Origin: Agrypnia vestita
Taxonomy: Eukaryota > Arthropoda > Insecta > Trichoptera > Phryganeidae
NCBI GenBank assembly: GCA_016648135.1
Contig: JADDOH010016773.1
Span: forward strand, 1 to 64,000
Direction: 5' to 3'
DNA: 64,000 nucleotides
Translations under genes and position numbers: made by a program
In this document: positions 21,441-31,055 of the stretch, one piece after another
How the letters are laid out: every line of letters begins with the position of its first letter
Position numbering within the stretch: the first letter of the stretch is position 1
Notes under the pieces: generated by a model
Database searches by the model: none
Told to the model about the DNA's origin: nothing
The model's input: the letters and a program-made list of their open reading frames with translations, nothing else

Positions 21441-21475
21441 ATGGAATGAAAACACTAGAATATTTGGTGCTCATG

Positions 21476-21715
21476 CTATTAAACAAACTGCAAGGCGCCC
21501 TTCCAACATGCTGTCGACTCCAAAATCGGTGGTGGAATTCAGGTGGTTGATGTAAAACGACATAGACTATCTATGAACAGATGCATGAATTGATGTGTAT
21601 CATGTTAATATTTGTGATGTTCAAAAATGAAATGTAATAATATTGTAAAAATTAATCTTACAGACAAACGTCTCTTTAAGAGGTTATGTGGGGCTAGCGG
21701 AAAAAAACACTATTT
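21476..21715 (+). repeat. Repeat V, copy 1 (probable LINE 3' end)
   Basis: It matches 37302-37620 in order: AAACAAACTGCAAGG, ...GTGTATCAT..., AAATGTAATAATATTGTAA, ACAAACGTCTCTTTAAGAGG. The first 60 bp in one frame read like a LINE ORF2 tail (TPKSVVEFRWLM). The fragment is too short for a firm class. Confidence 0.5.
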
Positions 21716-22064
21716 CTTAATTCACACTAATAACGCTGTTTCTATCGCTTCGGTCACTTTCGAGAATGTTCTTAATGAATGGGTTATCTAAGACGCGAAC
21801 CGTTAATTTACGCCTCCTACGTTCGACGTTTGACAGGCTTTCTATTATGTATAAAATAAATAATACTTAAATCATGTTGCGTGATTTCTCATGTATGTAC
21901 GGCTTGTTAGTTGTATATTTGTATTTTGTCTTTATTACATGAGTTTGTGTTAAATAATTGTAAATTTGTGACTTAAAATTTTACTGTTCAATTTTTTTCC
22001 ATTTTATAATAACTCTATCTTACATTTAATGATTTTTTTCCAATTTTAAATAGGAATCATTATA
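21716..22064. other. No gene seen; AT-rich
   Basis: AT-rich spacer leading to the TA target site of the mariner. Confidence 0.5.
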
Positions 22065-23349
22065 TTAGGTCCTTACATATGAAATTGGCGTTTAGTATGG
22101 GAGGAACATAAAGCCGATTTTTTTTTATTATAATATATTTATTTAATCAAAGTATGTACCATTGCTATCTATGCACTTTTGCCATCTCATAGGTAGTTCA
22201 TCGATCCCTTTACTTAAAAAACCATTCGGACGGGAATCATTAAAATCTTTGAAGGCGGTTTGGACTGTCCCATCGGAGTTGAATTTTTTCCTTTGCAAGA
22301 AGTTATCCAAATTTCGAAAAAAATGGTAATCTATTGGGGCAAGGTCCGGAGAGTACGGTGGATGTCTTAGACATTCCAATTGAAGCTCCTCTAATTTGTA
22401 GCCGTCTGTTGTGCAGTGTGTGGTCTAGCGTTATCATGAAGCAGCAGTGGCCTAGAGCGATTACCCAGCCTCGATTGTTTAGCAGCTAGCTTTTCCATCA
22501 TGGTTTGCATTTGCTGACAATAGACATCTGCCGTAATCGTCTGGCCAGATTTAAGAAAGCTGTAGTGAACGACACCAGCACTAGTCCACCAAACACTCAC
22601 AAGTAACTTTTTTGGAGTCAATTTTCGCTTGAGGCATGGTTTGCCTGGTTCGGCAGGGTTCAGCCACTGCGATGAGCGCTTCCGATTATCGTACAAGATC
22701 CACATTTCATTACAGGTAATGATTCGATTTAAAATCCCTTCATTATTGTGCCGGTTGAGTAATGCAACGCAGCAGTCAACGCGCGTTTGTTGATTTGCTT
22801 CACTCAATTCGTGAGGTACCCACCTTTCCAGCTTTTTCACCTTACCAATTTGCTTCAAGTGGATTAAAACAGTTTTATCACTAACACCGCAGCCTGCAGC
22901 TAACTCGGATGAGGTTTGCGATGGATCCGCTTCCACAATAGCCTTCAATTCTTCATTATCAACTTTGGTCTCCGGCCGTCCACGGGGCTTGTTCTGCAGG
23001 TCGAAATTTCCAGAACGAAAACGTTGGAACCAAAAACGCACTGTGTTTTCTTTTGCGGCACCGTCGCCATACACATCATTAATTCTTCGAGCCGTTTCTG
23101 CAGCACTGGTGCCACGGTGGAACTCGTACTCGTAAATAACGCGATATTTCAAGTTTTTCATTTTATAAACTGAGTGACGCAAAGAAAAAAACAATTGAAG
23201 AAAAAACAAATGAATTATAATTTTCAATACACAAATACATGAGTAAATAGCTGTATAAATTTGGATTTGGAATTCCTAACCAAAGAGAAGATATTTGAGA
23301 TCAAATTCGCCAGTACGGCAAAACGTGAATTTCATATGTAAGGACCTAA
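22065..23349 (-). mobile_element. mariner element, cecropia-like, copy 1 (1285 bp)
   Basis: Full-length element bounded by TA on each side (22063-22064, 23350-23351). The TIRs begin TTAGGTCCTTACATATGAAA and differ in the inner part (GGCGTTTAG at the left end against CACGTTTTGC, read inward from the right end). It encodes the transposase reading frame described separately. Copy 2 at 42319-43603 has exactly the same length in the other orientation. Confidence 0.95.
22143..23161 (-). pseudogene. mariner transposase (DD34D type), frameshifted
   Basis: From ATG (MKNLKYRVIYEYEFHRG) to the stop it covers the whole protein, about 339 residues. There is an N-terminal paired helix-turn-helix DNA-binding region (TARRINDVYG; the linker NKPRGRPETKVDN includes a GRPR-like motif), and a catalytic core with HDNARPH and PDLAPIDYHFF spaced 34 residues apart. 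The C-terminus WQKC-DSNGTYFD resembles the cecropia subfamily (Hsmar1 type). Two defects: the first catalytic Asp is Asn (CNEMW near 22709), and a 1-bp deletion near 22400 shifts the frame after HTAQQTAT. Non-functional. Confidence 0.92.
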
Positions 23350-23351
23350 TA

Positions 23352-24282
23352 GTAATTATTATCATTATACTAATATTCTAATTATTACTATTTAAGTTTT
23401 TGATTTAATTTGTATTCTCTTTTTTGTGTTATAATTTTAGCTATCTATTTAAAAAATCACTTCTCAATGCACATTATTTTTGTTAGTGGTACTTCTTACC
23501 GTGTTATAAATAAATAAAAATATTGTGATTAAAGTACCAGGTTATTTCTTGTTATTTATAACAAATTTTACCAAATGGGTTAGAAAAACCACCGTAGTAA
23601 TATTGCCAACATAAATAAATGTTAACAATACTGAAAATACGATGAATACTTAATAAATAGTACACACAGAAAATTTTTCTGTGAATTATAATTTGAGGTG
23701 AATTTTTGGGCAAGATAAAAATTTGTCAACAAGACGCGATAATTTAATACTAGCGGTGCGGCCGTGTAAGGATAACATCACAATAAGAAGAGTGCAGATG
23801 ACATCCCCGTGTAGTCGCCCGGAATAGGTCAATCAATTCAAATTAGGGTGACGCGACCTTGGCTGGCGGGGAGGTCAAACGAAAGGTCAGGTGAGTAAAC
23901 TGACGTTAAGTTTCCGTTGACGAGGCGACCCGAAAAAAGACAAGTCAAATTGTTCATTGTTTTGTTTGTCCAGACCAAATTAAATATTTACACATTTGGG
24001 ACACCGAGTGTTTACGAAAGGACTGCCTTCTTTTGATTTCAAGCAGTTCATTTTTTTTAATCAGTATAAAAGGGTGTTATGTCAAGAATGATACACGAGA
24101 TGATGCATATAAGTGACGCCTGAGATTGGCAAAAAAAGAACGTATTATGTTGACTGAATGCGGTCGTTTATGCAAAACTGGGGCTTTTGAGATGTGGCTC
24201 TTTGAACGCTCACTGAACGTTTTCTGGGTCGATAGAGTTACGAATTTTGAAGTCCTCTGTCGTACGGAAAAAAGCCAAGTGC
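23352..24282. other. No gene recognised
   Basis: 23350-23700 is AT-rich. 23740-23960 is GC-richer with GACGCGACCTTGGCTGGCGG and repeated GGTCA/GGTCAAA elements, possibly old element DNA. The 76-residue minus ORF at 24077-24307 has no motif. Confidence 0.45.
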
Positions 24283-24565
24283 TGGGTCCTAAAGAATAAG
24301 TAAACAAAATTTGGTTCAGATCGGTCGAACGGTACAGATTTCCATTGAAAATGTAGAAATGTCATCTATGTTACCTTCCTGGTTCTAAAGAATAAGTATG
24401 TCAAGTTTAAGTCAAATCGGTAGAACGGTAAAGAGAAGGGGGTTGGGTAAAAAAAGAAGAAGGAGGAAATGTCACCTATATTACTCGCCGACTGCTAAAG
24501 AATAAGTTAAGTATGTGAAATTTGGGTCAGATCTGTGAAACGGTATAGATTTGTATAGAGAACAG
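24283..24565 (+). repeat. Imperfect tandem triplication, units of about 95-115 bp
   Basis: The block CTAAAGAATAAGTA...CAGATCGGT(C)GAACGGTA...GAAATGTCA(C/T)CTAT occurs three times in direct order, starting near 24288, 24383 and 24494. Units differ by point changes and by a purine-rich insertion in the second. They share no coding frame. Confidence 0.6.
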
Positions 24566-24890
24566 ACAGACAGGCAGACAATGAGTTTTATAGGTATAAA
24601 TTTTCAACATTTGAGTGATATTGTACCTCGTATATTTCATTGCATATATATACAATGTATTTTTAATTGAATTTGTTGATTTGCGACATTCTTAATTTTG
24701 TTCTGAACATTTTTTATAATTTCCTCATCATAAAAAGTGTATTATGTGCTAATTGTATTGTAACAAGTCGATGGAATCGGTAAAAATTGCACACTATCGT
24801 AGTCTCTCGAAATCTATGAAACTCTCCATAAGACTGAGTAACAATCTGGAATCGATCGGAACATTCTTGTAAACACTGGAAATGTCGAGT
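24566..24890. other. No gene seen
   Basis: Spacer with an ACAGACAGACAGGCAGACA stretch at 24564-24580 and AT-rich DNA after it. The 60-residue minus ORF at 24714-24896 is without motif. Confidence 0.45.
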
Positions 24891-24899
24891 GAACACTAA

Positions 24900-24980
24900 A
24901 AATGGGACGAAAGTTTTCGAACCTTCGAAAAACCAATATGTTCGGTATAAATGGACTAGCTTGCATGCCGCAGTGAGAAT
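24900..24980 (+). promoter_or_regulatory. LTR-type promoter: heat-shock element, TATA box, initiator
   Basis: Five pentamers in phase: GAA (24909), TTT (24914), GAA (24919), TTC (24924), AAA (24929). TATAAATGG follows at 24946 and a CAGT initiator at 24971, about 26 bp below the TATA box, the normal spacing. TTCGAAAAACC upstream of the TATA also occurs in the LTR copy at 10690, so this is probably a surviving promoter of that LTR family. No gene follows directly. Confidence 0.5.
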
Positions 24981-24997
24981 CTCTCAAGGAAGATCAT

Positions 24998-25607
24998 ATA
25001 GTGTTAAAATCAGTATATAGCGACAATTTGATGACCATGAAGACTTTACGGGGGGTGTGATTGATTTAAAAGCAAAGGTGAGTCTGTTCAAGACGTGCAA
25101 AGTTTGGGACGATCTTCGACCCCAGAAACAGAGGAAGGCGTGCTGTCTCAAAAATTGGCACAAAAAGAAGGCTGAAACAGGCGATTGACTATTCAAGAGC
25201 TTGCCGAAGAGCTGAACATCTCGTACAGGTCCGTGCAAAGCATTTTAACTGATAATTTGCAAATGAGACGAGTGAGTGCTGCATCACGACAATGCGCCGT
25301 GCACATTTCGCTTCTGACCCGCGAGTTATTGGCCGAAAAAAATCCAGTATGTCCACATCCACCTTACTCCTCGGATCTAGCACCATGCAACTTCTAGGTC
25401 TTCCCGAAAATAAAAAACGGGATGAATGGACAAATTTTCGACACCATTCCTGATATTGAGAAGGCCACGACAGAGCAGCTGAAGGCCTTTTCCGAAAGAA
25501 GCCTTCTAGAAATGCTTCCAATCATGGAACCAACTTTGGGATAACTGCATCGCCAGCCAAGGAGAGTACTTTAAAGGAGATAAAATAATTTGTCATAAAC
25601 ATATTTC
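24998..25607 (+). pseudogene. mariner (irritans-like) transposase remnant with internal deletion
   Basis: It reads GRSSTPETEEGVL, then RRLTIQELAEELNISYRSVQ, SILTDNLQMRRVSA, the N-terminal helix-turn-helix region of a mariner transposase. It jumps over most of the catalytic core to HISLLTRELLAEKNPVC, then HPPYSSDLAPCNF followed by a stop, KIKNGMNGQIFDTIPDIEKA. The expected catalytic Asp in the DLAPCDF motif is Asn. The element's right end resumes at 26292 after a nested LINE. Confidence 0.8.
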
Positions 25608-26291
25608 ATCATAATCATCATCATCATCATTCTTGGCACTACAACCTTTGGTGGGTCTTGGCCTCCTCAATAATTTTCCTCCATCATCTCGGTCCAGTGC
25701 CAGCTCTCTCCAGTTCCGAAGCTGTAAGGCAGAGATGTTTTTGAGGACGTTGTCACTCCCTCTTAATTTTGGACTTCCTAAGCTCCTTCGCCCTACTGGC
25801 TTTGAGTTCAGCAGGGACTTTGGTGCTTGATGCTCGGACATTCTCTACACATTACCCAGCCACCGAAGTCTTCCCATTTTTATAAATTTTGTGACGTTTG
25901 GCTCCTTAAACAGAGTAAAGAGCTCATTGTTGTAACGTCTGCGCCAAAGTCCATTTTCTAGAACCGGTCCGAAGATACGCCTCAAAATGTTCCTTTCAAA
26001 AACGTCCAGTGCTCGCTCATTCCTCTTAGTTAGTACCCACGTCTCAGCTGCATACGTGAGCACTGGCCTAATAAGCGTTTTGTACACTAATATTTTGGTT
26101 TTTCTGGACAGCAGTCTGAATTTTATCTGCTTTTGTAGGCGGAAAAAGCAGCGATTTGCGCTCACTATGCGCTTCTGGATCTCCTCTGTAGTATTATTGT
26201 TGCTTGTTATCAGGGATGTATACCTAGGTATGTAAATCTTGGTACCTTTTCAAAATTTTGACTTCCACACGAGATAGTTGGGATTTGTTTG
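25608..26291 (-). pseudogene. LINE-E ORF2 C-terminus nested in the mariner
   Basis: The minus strand reads CFFRLQKQIKFRLLSRKTKI, VYKTLIRPVLTYAAETWVLT, ALDVFERNILRRIFGPVLEN, KFIKMGRLRWLGNVERMSEH and PKSLLNSKPVGRRSLGSPKL, a well-known LINE ORF2 tail. It ends in a GAT-type microsatellite tail (25611-25633). A 15-bp direct repeat (ATAAACATATTTCAT) occurs at both edges, near 25594 and 26296. It is 5'-truncated. Confidence 0.88.
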
Positions 26292-26355
26292 TACATAAAC
26301 ATATTTCATTGTTTGTAATTACATTATTCACCGTATTTTTTGATCACACCTCGTA
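26292..26355 (+). mobile_element. Right end of the irritans-like mariner
   Basis: The minus strand begins TACGAGGTGTGATCAAAAAA, the usual irritans-subfamily mariner TIR, with TA at the very end (26354-26355). It restarts after the LINE target duplication, so it belongs with the transposase remnant upstream. Confidence 0.7.
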
Positions 26356-26814
26356 GTGTCATTCTAGGACCATCTATCGGGATCAATCACGACCCTTGAC
26401 CGTGTTTGATTAATATTTAAAATAAATGTACTTAATGAATCCGCCTGCTTCTACATGAAATTCGTGCATAGGAGTCGAGTCTCTCTATCAAATTAAACGT
26501 CATGTACTAGTGTCGGTCTGGTGTATACGGTGCTGAGATTTATCTCGAAAAAATCTCACCGTGTGTCATCTAGTGGACACGGGCATTAACTTTCGAATTT
26601 CGAATCGATCGACATTGGGGACCTTCGCCTTCTTTTTATTTCGACTCTTCCGAGAAGCTCGCTCGCTACATTCTTTAATTATTAATTAATCATTTTTAAT
26701 CAATCAAACACAGTTTTTTTATTACATGAAAAAGGTTCACAGGTCATTATCCCTTACTCTATGTGTCTTTTGGTTACTTTGGCTAGATAAATATAGGCGT
26801 TTCGGAAGATTTTA
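26356..26814. other. No gene recognised
   Basis: Spacer. TCATCTAGTGGACACGGGCA near 26567 resembles short motifs near other elements, but nothing codes. Confidence 0.45.
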
Positions 26815-26870
26815 TTTTTAATTAATCAATTAGAAAGACATACAGAAAAATCTAATTCACGAAAAAATAT

Positions 26871-26936
26871 TAGCTTAGTGGTCAGAGCACCGGCCCCGGA
26901 AAGGAGGTGACCTGGGTTCGAATCCCAGTAGTAACC
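26871..26936 (+). repeat. tRNA-like head, 5'-truncated
   Basis: It carries an A box (TAGCTTAGTGG) and a B box (GGTTCGAATCC) with a full T-arm, but the 5' acceptor strand is replaced by the foldback arm. The anticodon stem does not pair, as in all copies. It is a tRNA-derived pol III promoter unit, not a tRNA gene. Confidence 0.7.
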
Positions 26937-27268
26937 TAATATTTTTTCGTGAATTAGATTTTTCTGTATGTCTTTCTAATTGATTAATTAATTTGGTTAT
27001 TAAATATTTCACAGAACTTTGTTCTGAAAAATTACAACTTCACAAATATGAATGTGTTCTTGAATATATAATATCTGTTGTATAAATGTATGTCCAAATA
27101 AAAATGAATTATTCAATTAATCATGGCGTCCATCTAGCGGTGGCATTGCAAAGTAATTTCAACTACCGTATCAAAAAAGTGGATTGCTCTATGGACAAAA
27201 ATAAAAATTAATCAATTAATAAAAATAAGAACTACATATAAGGTCGATATATTCACGGAAACATAGAG

Positions 27269-27342
27269 GGTTGCTATAGCTTAGTGGTCAGAGCACCGGC
27301 CCCGGAAAGGAGGTGACCTGGGTTCGAATCCCAGTAGTAACC
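27269..27342 (+). repeat. tRNA-like head, 74 nt, complete
   Basis: The acceptor strands GTTGCTA and TAGTAAC pair over 7 bp (one G-T), the D-arm GCTT/GAGC pairs, and the T-arm CTGGG/CCCAG pairs with a TTCGAAT loop. The middle (ACCGGCCCCGGAAAGGAGG) cannot form a proper anticodon arm. The sequence up to the anticodon stem resembles insect tRNA-Thr, which is only a suggestion of origin. Confidence 0.65.
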
Positions 27343-27480
27343 TAATATTTTTTAGTGAATTAGATTTTTCTGTATGTCTTTCTAATTGATTAATTAATTT
27401 GGTTATTAAATATTTCACAGAACTTTGTTCTGAAAAATTACAACTTCACAAATATGAATGTGTTCTTGAATATATTTTAT

Positions 27481-28180
27481 TTTTCTTTTTATCATTTCCT
27501 GGTAAAAGAATCACTGCTCTCGGAAAGGTCTTGTAGTCGGGAATGGATGAGAATTTATGTAAATAAATGCCGCCTACTAAACACGTAAATGTTATTAACT
27601 TTGTTGGTCCAAGAGTCTCTTTAAAAAATAAGGCTGACATGTTTAAGAGAATGCAGAACCTGTACCTACATATCGAGCAATAGGGGATGTGAAAAAATAA
27701 CCCTGAAAAAATATAACAATTAAAGATTTAAGGCTTTTATTACGGTCATTGAACGTGTTTAGGTATTGAAATAAAATGTTTTTTTTATATGGACCGTATG
27801 GGTTTATTGAGATAAGATTCTCGATTTTCGCTGGAGTGATATCACAGTGTCATAAAGAGAAGTCACACTTCTGCAGCGAGAGGTCACACTTCTAAATAAA
27901 GATGACTTCGTATGGTTCGTATTTCTATCTTCATTATTATGTATGTATGTATCATCATCATATACATATGTATGTCTCATGTATCGAATGTCGCATTTTT
28001 TTATTCTTTGTGTCCGGTTTAAATACATATTTTTAACATTTTCGTTGGTCACTCTATGAAAACCAATGGCGTGCAGCGCATACAAGCAAAAAAGCTGTGC
28101 ATTAGTAAAGATTCTGGGAAAAAAATATTAATTAAATAATCTATATCTTAAGAATAATTCGATTTATAATTTTAGTTGTA
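27481..28180. other. No gene seen
   Basis: AT-rich spacer with ATGTATGTATGTAT near 27940-27955 and direct AGAAGTCACACTTCT / AGAGGTCACACTTCT copies at about 27858 and 27880. The 64- and 93-residue minus ORFs carry no motif. Confidence 0.5.
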
Positions 28181-28261
28181 ATTCGTGGCTGCGGCTAGAT
28201 TTTTTACTTGCGATGTTTCTGTATCCAACTTTATGTCAATGCTTATTCTGTCTCACTTGTT

Positions 28262-28425
28262 TGTGTTCGTTAGATCAGCCCCGATGATGGACATTAGCCC
28301 TGATGATGGACCCTGCAATGGGATCCGAAACATCGGCCAGAGTGGTCACATATACACGGCAGAATATCCCAGAAAACTATACGTAGAAGATTCTAACTAA
28401 AAGATTCTGAATGGCCAACATTTTT
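28262..28425 (+). ncRNA. Hammerhead-like repeat H1, copy 2
   Basis: The core at 28299-28331 reads CTGATGA, then a stem-loop (GGACCC-TGCAAT-GGGATCC), then GAAAC. CTGANGA and GAAA around a helix II are the conserved core of hammerhead ribozymes. Downstream, GGCCAGAGTGGTCACATA and ACGGCAGAATATCCCAGAAA are shared with the other H1 copies. An extra U beside helix II and no clear helix I make activity uncertain. Confidence 0.4.
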
Positions 28426-28429
28426 AGTG

Positions 28430-29278
28430 GCTAGTAATGATTTGCGTATTCCGAAAATATTAAAAGTCGAAGAAATTTACGTACGATTGGAATTCTTCGT
28501 AATATGTCACTGTGGAACAATAATATCAAACTCTAGCACTTTCTACCACACTCGCGTATTATCTACAAAACTCGGGAGACGTCTGGAAACGACGGCAACC
28601 TTCTCCTGGTCACTAGAAAGGAAAATAATATTCTTGGGGATTCGAAAATGCAACGTGATTGTGTATAAATAACGGACCCAGGCCGCGGCGCCTCGATGTT
28701 ATTTTGACGTTTCTTACGACGTGATACTAGCAACGAACCGTGTTACCATCGTGCGTTGTAAACCAAGCGACAGATAATTAAGTGGAGTTCGTCATTTGAA
28801 CAGAAATTTCTCGAAAGTGTTACCCAGCGATAAAACGAGTTTATTAACGAGAGACAAATTATGAAATAGTTATGTGAATTCAAAACTAGTGTTAAATTTA
28901 ATTCGTATTAATTTATTAAAATAATTAATAATTAATAACATAATTAGTAAAAATGAACTTTGTTTTCACCACTTTTGTATTGAAAAATATCAACATGTTT
29001 CAGAGCCCTTCGTCAGGATACAATTGTACATATATATATTAACAAATTATACAATTGTATCCTGACGAAGGGGCAATGGGCTCTGAAATATGTTGATATA
29101 TTTTAATACAAAAGTGGTAAAAACAAAATTCATTTTTACTTATTATATTAATAATGTAATCACAAAATTATTTTCCTTTTTGATGAATTTTTTGATGTTT
29201 TTGTGAATTAATAAATCATTACTTAATTTCCAGTATTTTCGTATGTCTTCCCGCAGCTACGACACGTGGTAATACATT
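28430..29278 (+). mobile_element. LTR family, copy 3, with hairpin insertion
   Basis: It contains GTAATATGTCACTGTGGAAC, the GAA/TTC zone with GATTCGAAAATG, TATAAATAACGG (about 28665) with GGCCGCGGCGCC after it, and the end TTACTTAATTTCCAG...TACGACACGTGG. The middle is interrupted at about 28950-29160 by an inverted pair of hammerhead-like repeats. The 5' TGTAACGAG end is not found. Confidence 0.65.
28950..29160. repeat. Inverted pair of hammerhead-like repeat W
   Basis: Arms of about 80 bp: TTTTCACCACTTTTGTATTG...CTTCGTCAGGATACAATTGT on the left and the complement on the right, spacer near 29028-29045. The plus-strand core at 29062-29089 is CTGACGA-AGGGGCAATGGGCTCT-GAAAT. The minus-strand core at 28997-29016 is CTGACGA-AGGGCTCT-GAAAC. 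Single arms of the same family lie at 48.6, 52.9 and 39.3 kb. Confidence 0.6.
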
Positions 29279-29505
29279 TTTGACGATTTCCCCATTGCAT
29301 CGCTTACACGGGTTTGTTAAAAAATTCCTAGATGCGCAATTGATGGAGTAATGATAGGCCGTGGTGAGGCAGTAACGCAACCCGACCAATCAAATTCCTC
29401 GGGTTATCTTCCGCGTATCGACGCCTAAAAGCCATTAGCCACTAATGAATCTGAATATGCCGAAAATGCCGTCATTAAACTTTAATAAATAGGTAAGGCT
29501 CTGTT
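29279..29505. other. No gene seen directly downstream of the LTR
   Basis: No obvious primer-binding site or gag start follows the LTR end. The stretch includes CCGACCAATCAAATTCCTCG and ends near the coding-like fragment. Confidence 0.4.
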
Positions 29506-29754
29506 CATGAACAATTCGTATCTCTTTTTCGTGTATCAATAATGTAATAATTGCAGAGATCCCTCCGCAACCACATCAATCTTTGTGATGCTAAATTGAC
29601 AAAAGTGGCTGTGCCGCTCTTGATTGAATGAGATCTACCGAACCTTTGTACTTCCTCTAAAGCCTCTTCCCTGGCGGACCACCCAGGACTTACAGATGCA
29701 AAGATTGTTTTTTTGGCCTTGGCAATTACAGAATTATTTGAAAGCTAATTTCTA
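29506..29754 (-). pseudogene. Coding-like fragment, unidentified
   Basis: An open minus-strand frame without an ATG: LSNNSVIAKAKKTIFASVSP, GWSAREEALEEVQRFGRSHS, IKSGTATFVNLASQRLMWLR, then RDLCNYYIIDTRKRD and a stop. Amphipathic and balanced, it looks like real former protein. It sits next to an LTR, so gag or another retroelement part is possible, but no zinc knuckle or protease motif is visible. Confidence 0.3.
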
Positions 29755-29877
29755 AGAGGCTATTCGCGAATCACTGATTATTCTGTAAAGTAAGACGAAC
29801 TCTAGTTTTAGTGTATGCATGAAATTAATGTACAGTGGCAGGTATTAGTTAACTGTTCTACTATTAGGGTTTTTTAA

Positions 29878-30473
29878 TAAAGTGACGGTTCGTGGCTAAG
29901 GAAGCAAATAAAACCACTGGAAAATAATTGGCGATTTGTTAATAAGTTATTAATTAATTATTAAATGGATAAAGTCACTTAACGCTGTACATGAACACTT
30001 TATTATAGTTGAGAACACTTTATATATCACTCCTAGATCATTCAATTCTCGCGCGTAGTATTTATAGCATTTATTTATTTCGCCATTTACGCAAGTACTC
30101 GCCCGATTATTTCGCTCGATATCTGTCGCATTGCTATTCCACGGCTGGGCACTCCAGCCGTCATCCCGTGCGTACTTCGCGCTGATAGAACTATCAATAC
30201 AAGACTCTCCGCGGCAGCCTAGATCCGTGCAATTATTATCCAAATGCTGCATTATCGAACCTCCTAGATAATTCTAGTGTTTAGGAGAAGGTGTCCATCG
30301 CCTCTAGACTGTTACCGGTGTAGATAAGAGAAGATAGCAGTGTAGACGCTTCCCGAATGTTGTAGATAACCCTAGATTTCTGTAAATTGTTCTCGAACCT
30401 TCTATAGTGTTTTTCCAAATGACATATTACCAGTAATTCAATAGTGCGTACATTTTTTTAGTATCTCGTTACA
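29878..30473 (-). mobile_element. LTR family, copy 4 (about 596 bp)
   Basis: The minus strand begins TGTAACGAG at 30473 like the solo LTR at 36592 and ends near CCACGAACCGTCACTTTA. It contains CTAGAATTATCTAGGAGG-TTCG, a decayed heat-shock-element array (GAA-ATC-GGA-TTC-GAT in 5-bp steps), and ATCTAGGCTGCCGCGGAG where other copies have GGCCGCGGCG. The 100-residue ORF inside is fortuitous. Confidence 0.7.
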
Positions 30474-30504
30474 ATACATTAAACTACATTATTTAAAAAA
30501 ATTA

Positions 30505-30690
30505 AAATTGGTCCTCGTAGACCAGTGGTCTGTAGACCAGTTGCCATGATGCAGATTCGGGGTTCGATTCCCGGTGAGGTCACAATAAAAAATAATGATA
30601 AATTAGGCTTTTTACCCTTTTGAAGCATCGGTGGACAGGATCTGCCCGGACTCTAGCCGTACGCAGCAATCATTTCGGCCAATAAATCAC
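30505..30690 (+). repeat. tRNA-derived SINE S2
   Basis: The head has an A-box-like stretch (GTAGACCAGTGG) and a B box (GGGGTTCGATTCCCGG), and its ends pair partly (TCCTC / GAGGTCA). The body runs through GCATCGGTGGACAGG and AGCAATCATTTCGGCCAATA. Only one copy is seen in the window, so the class rests on the promoter boxes. Confidence 0.55.
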
Positions 30691-31055
30691 AACTTCAAAC
30701 AGTGAGTATTACTTGCACCTGTGTTAACTTGCTCCATCTTATTAACTTAACTGAACACATTTTTTCCACACTAAAAGGCTCCTTTGTTATTTTAAAAGAA
30801 CCCAGCAATCACTAGAATGTGTGCTTTCCTCATTTATCAAACAATAAATGTCAGGAAAACATTTGGACACATAAGTTGCAAGTAAATTGTCACTTTAAAA
30901 AAAATGATTAAAGTTGTGATGCTGAGTGATAAAAATTATATTAAAATGTCTTTGGTATCCATTTTATCATAGTCAATGTGGATACCCTACTTGTATAATT
31001 ACTGGTAAAAAATTATTCCGTGAAGATATTTTTGATAGAATTGTTAATTAACTGC
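30691..31055. other. No gene seen; AT-rich
   Basis: AT-rich spacer without open frames or repeat partners noticed, ending at the hAT target site. Confidence 0.5.

Larger units (their letters stand above)
26815..27480. mobile_element. tRNA-like foldback element F, copy 1
   Basis: The left arm (TCAATTAGAAAGACATACAG, 26826-26845) is the inverted copy of the 3' body that follows the first tRNA-like unit. The unit 'tRNA-like head plus body ending AATGTGTTCTTGAATATAT' occurs twice in direct order (26871-27075 and 27269-27478). Between them lies the loop sequence GGCGTCCATCTAGCGGTGGC shared with the copy at 33.2 kb. Members of family F at 33.0 and 39.3 kb carry the same parts in other arrangements. 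Confidence 0.75.

Noticed and set aside
26871..26936. Functional tRNA gene
   Set aside because: A and B boxes and T-arm are present, but neither this unit nor the 74-nt copies can form an anticodon stem, and all share the same altered centre. A repeat-family head, not a tRNA gene.
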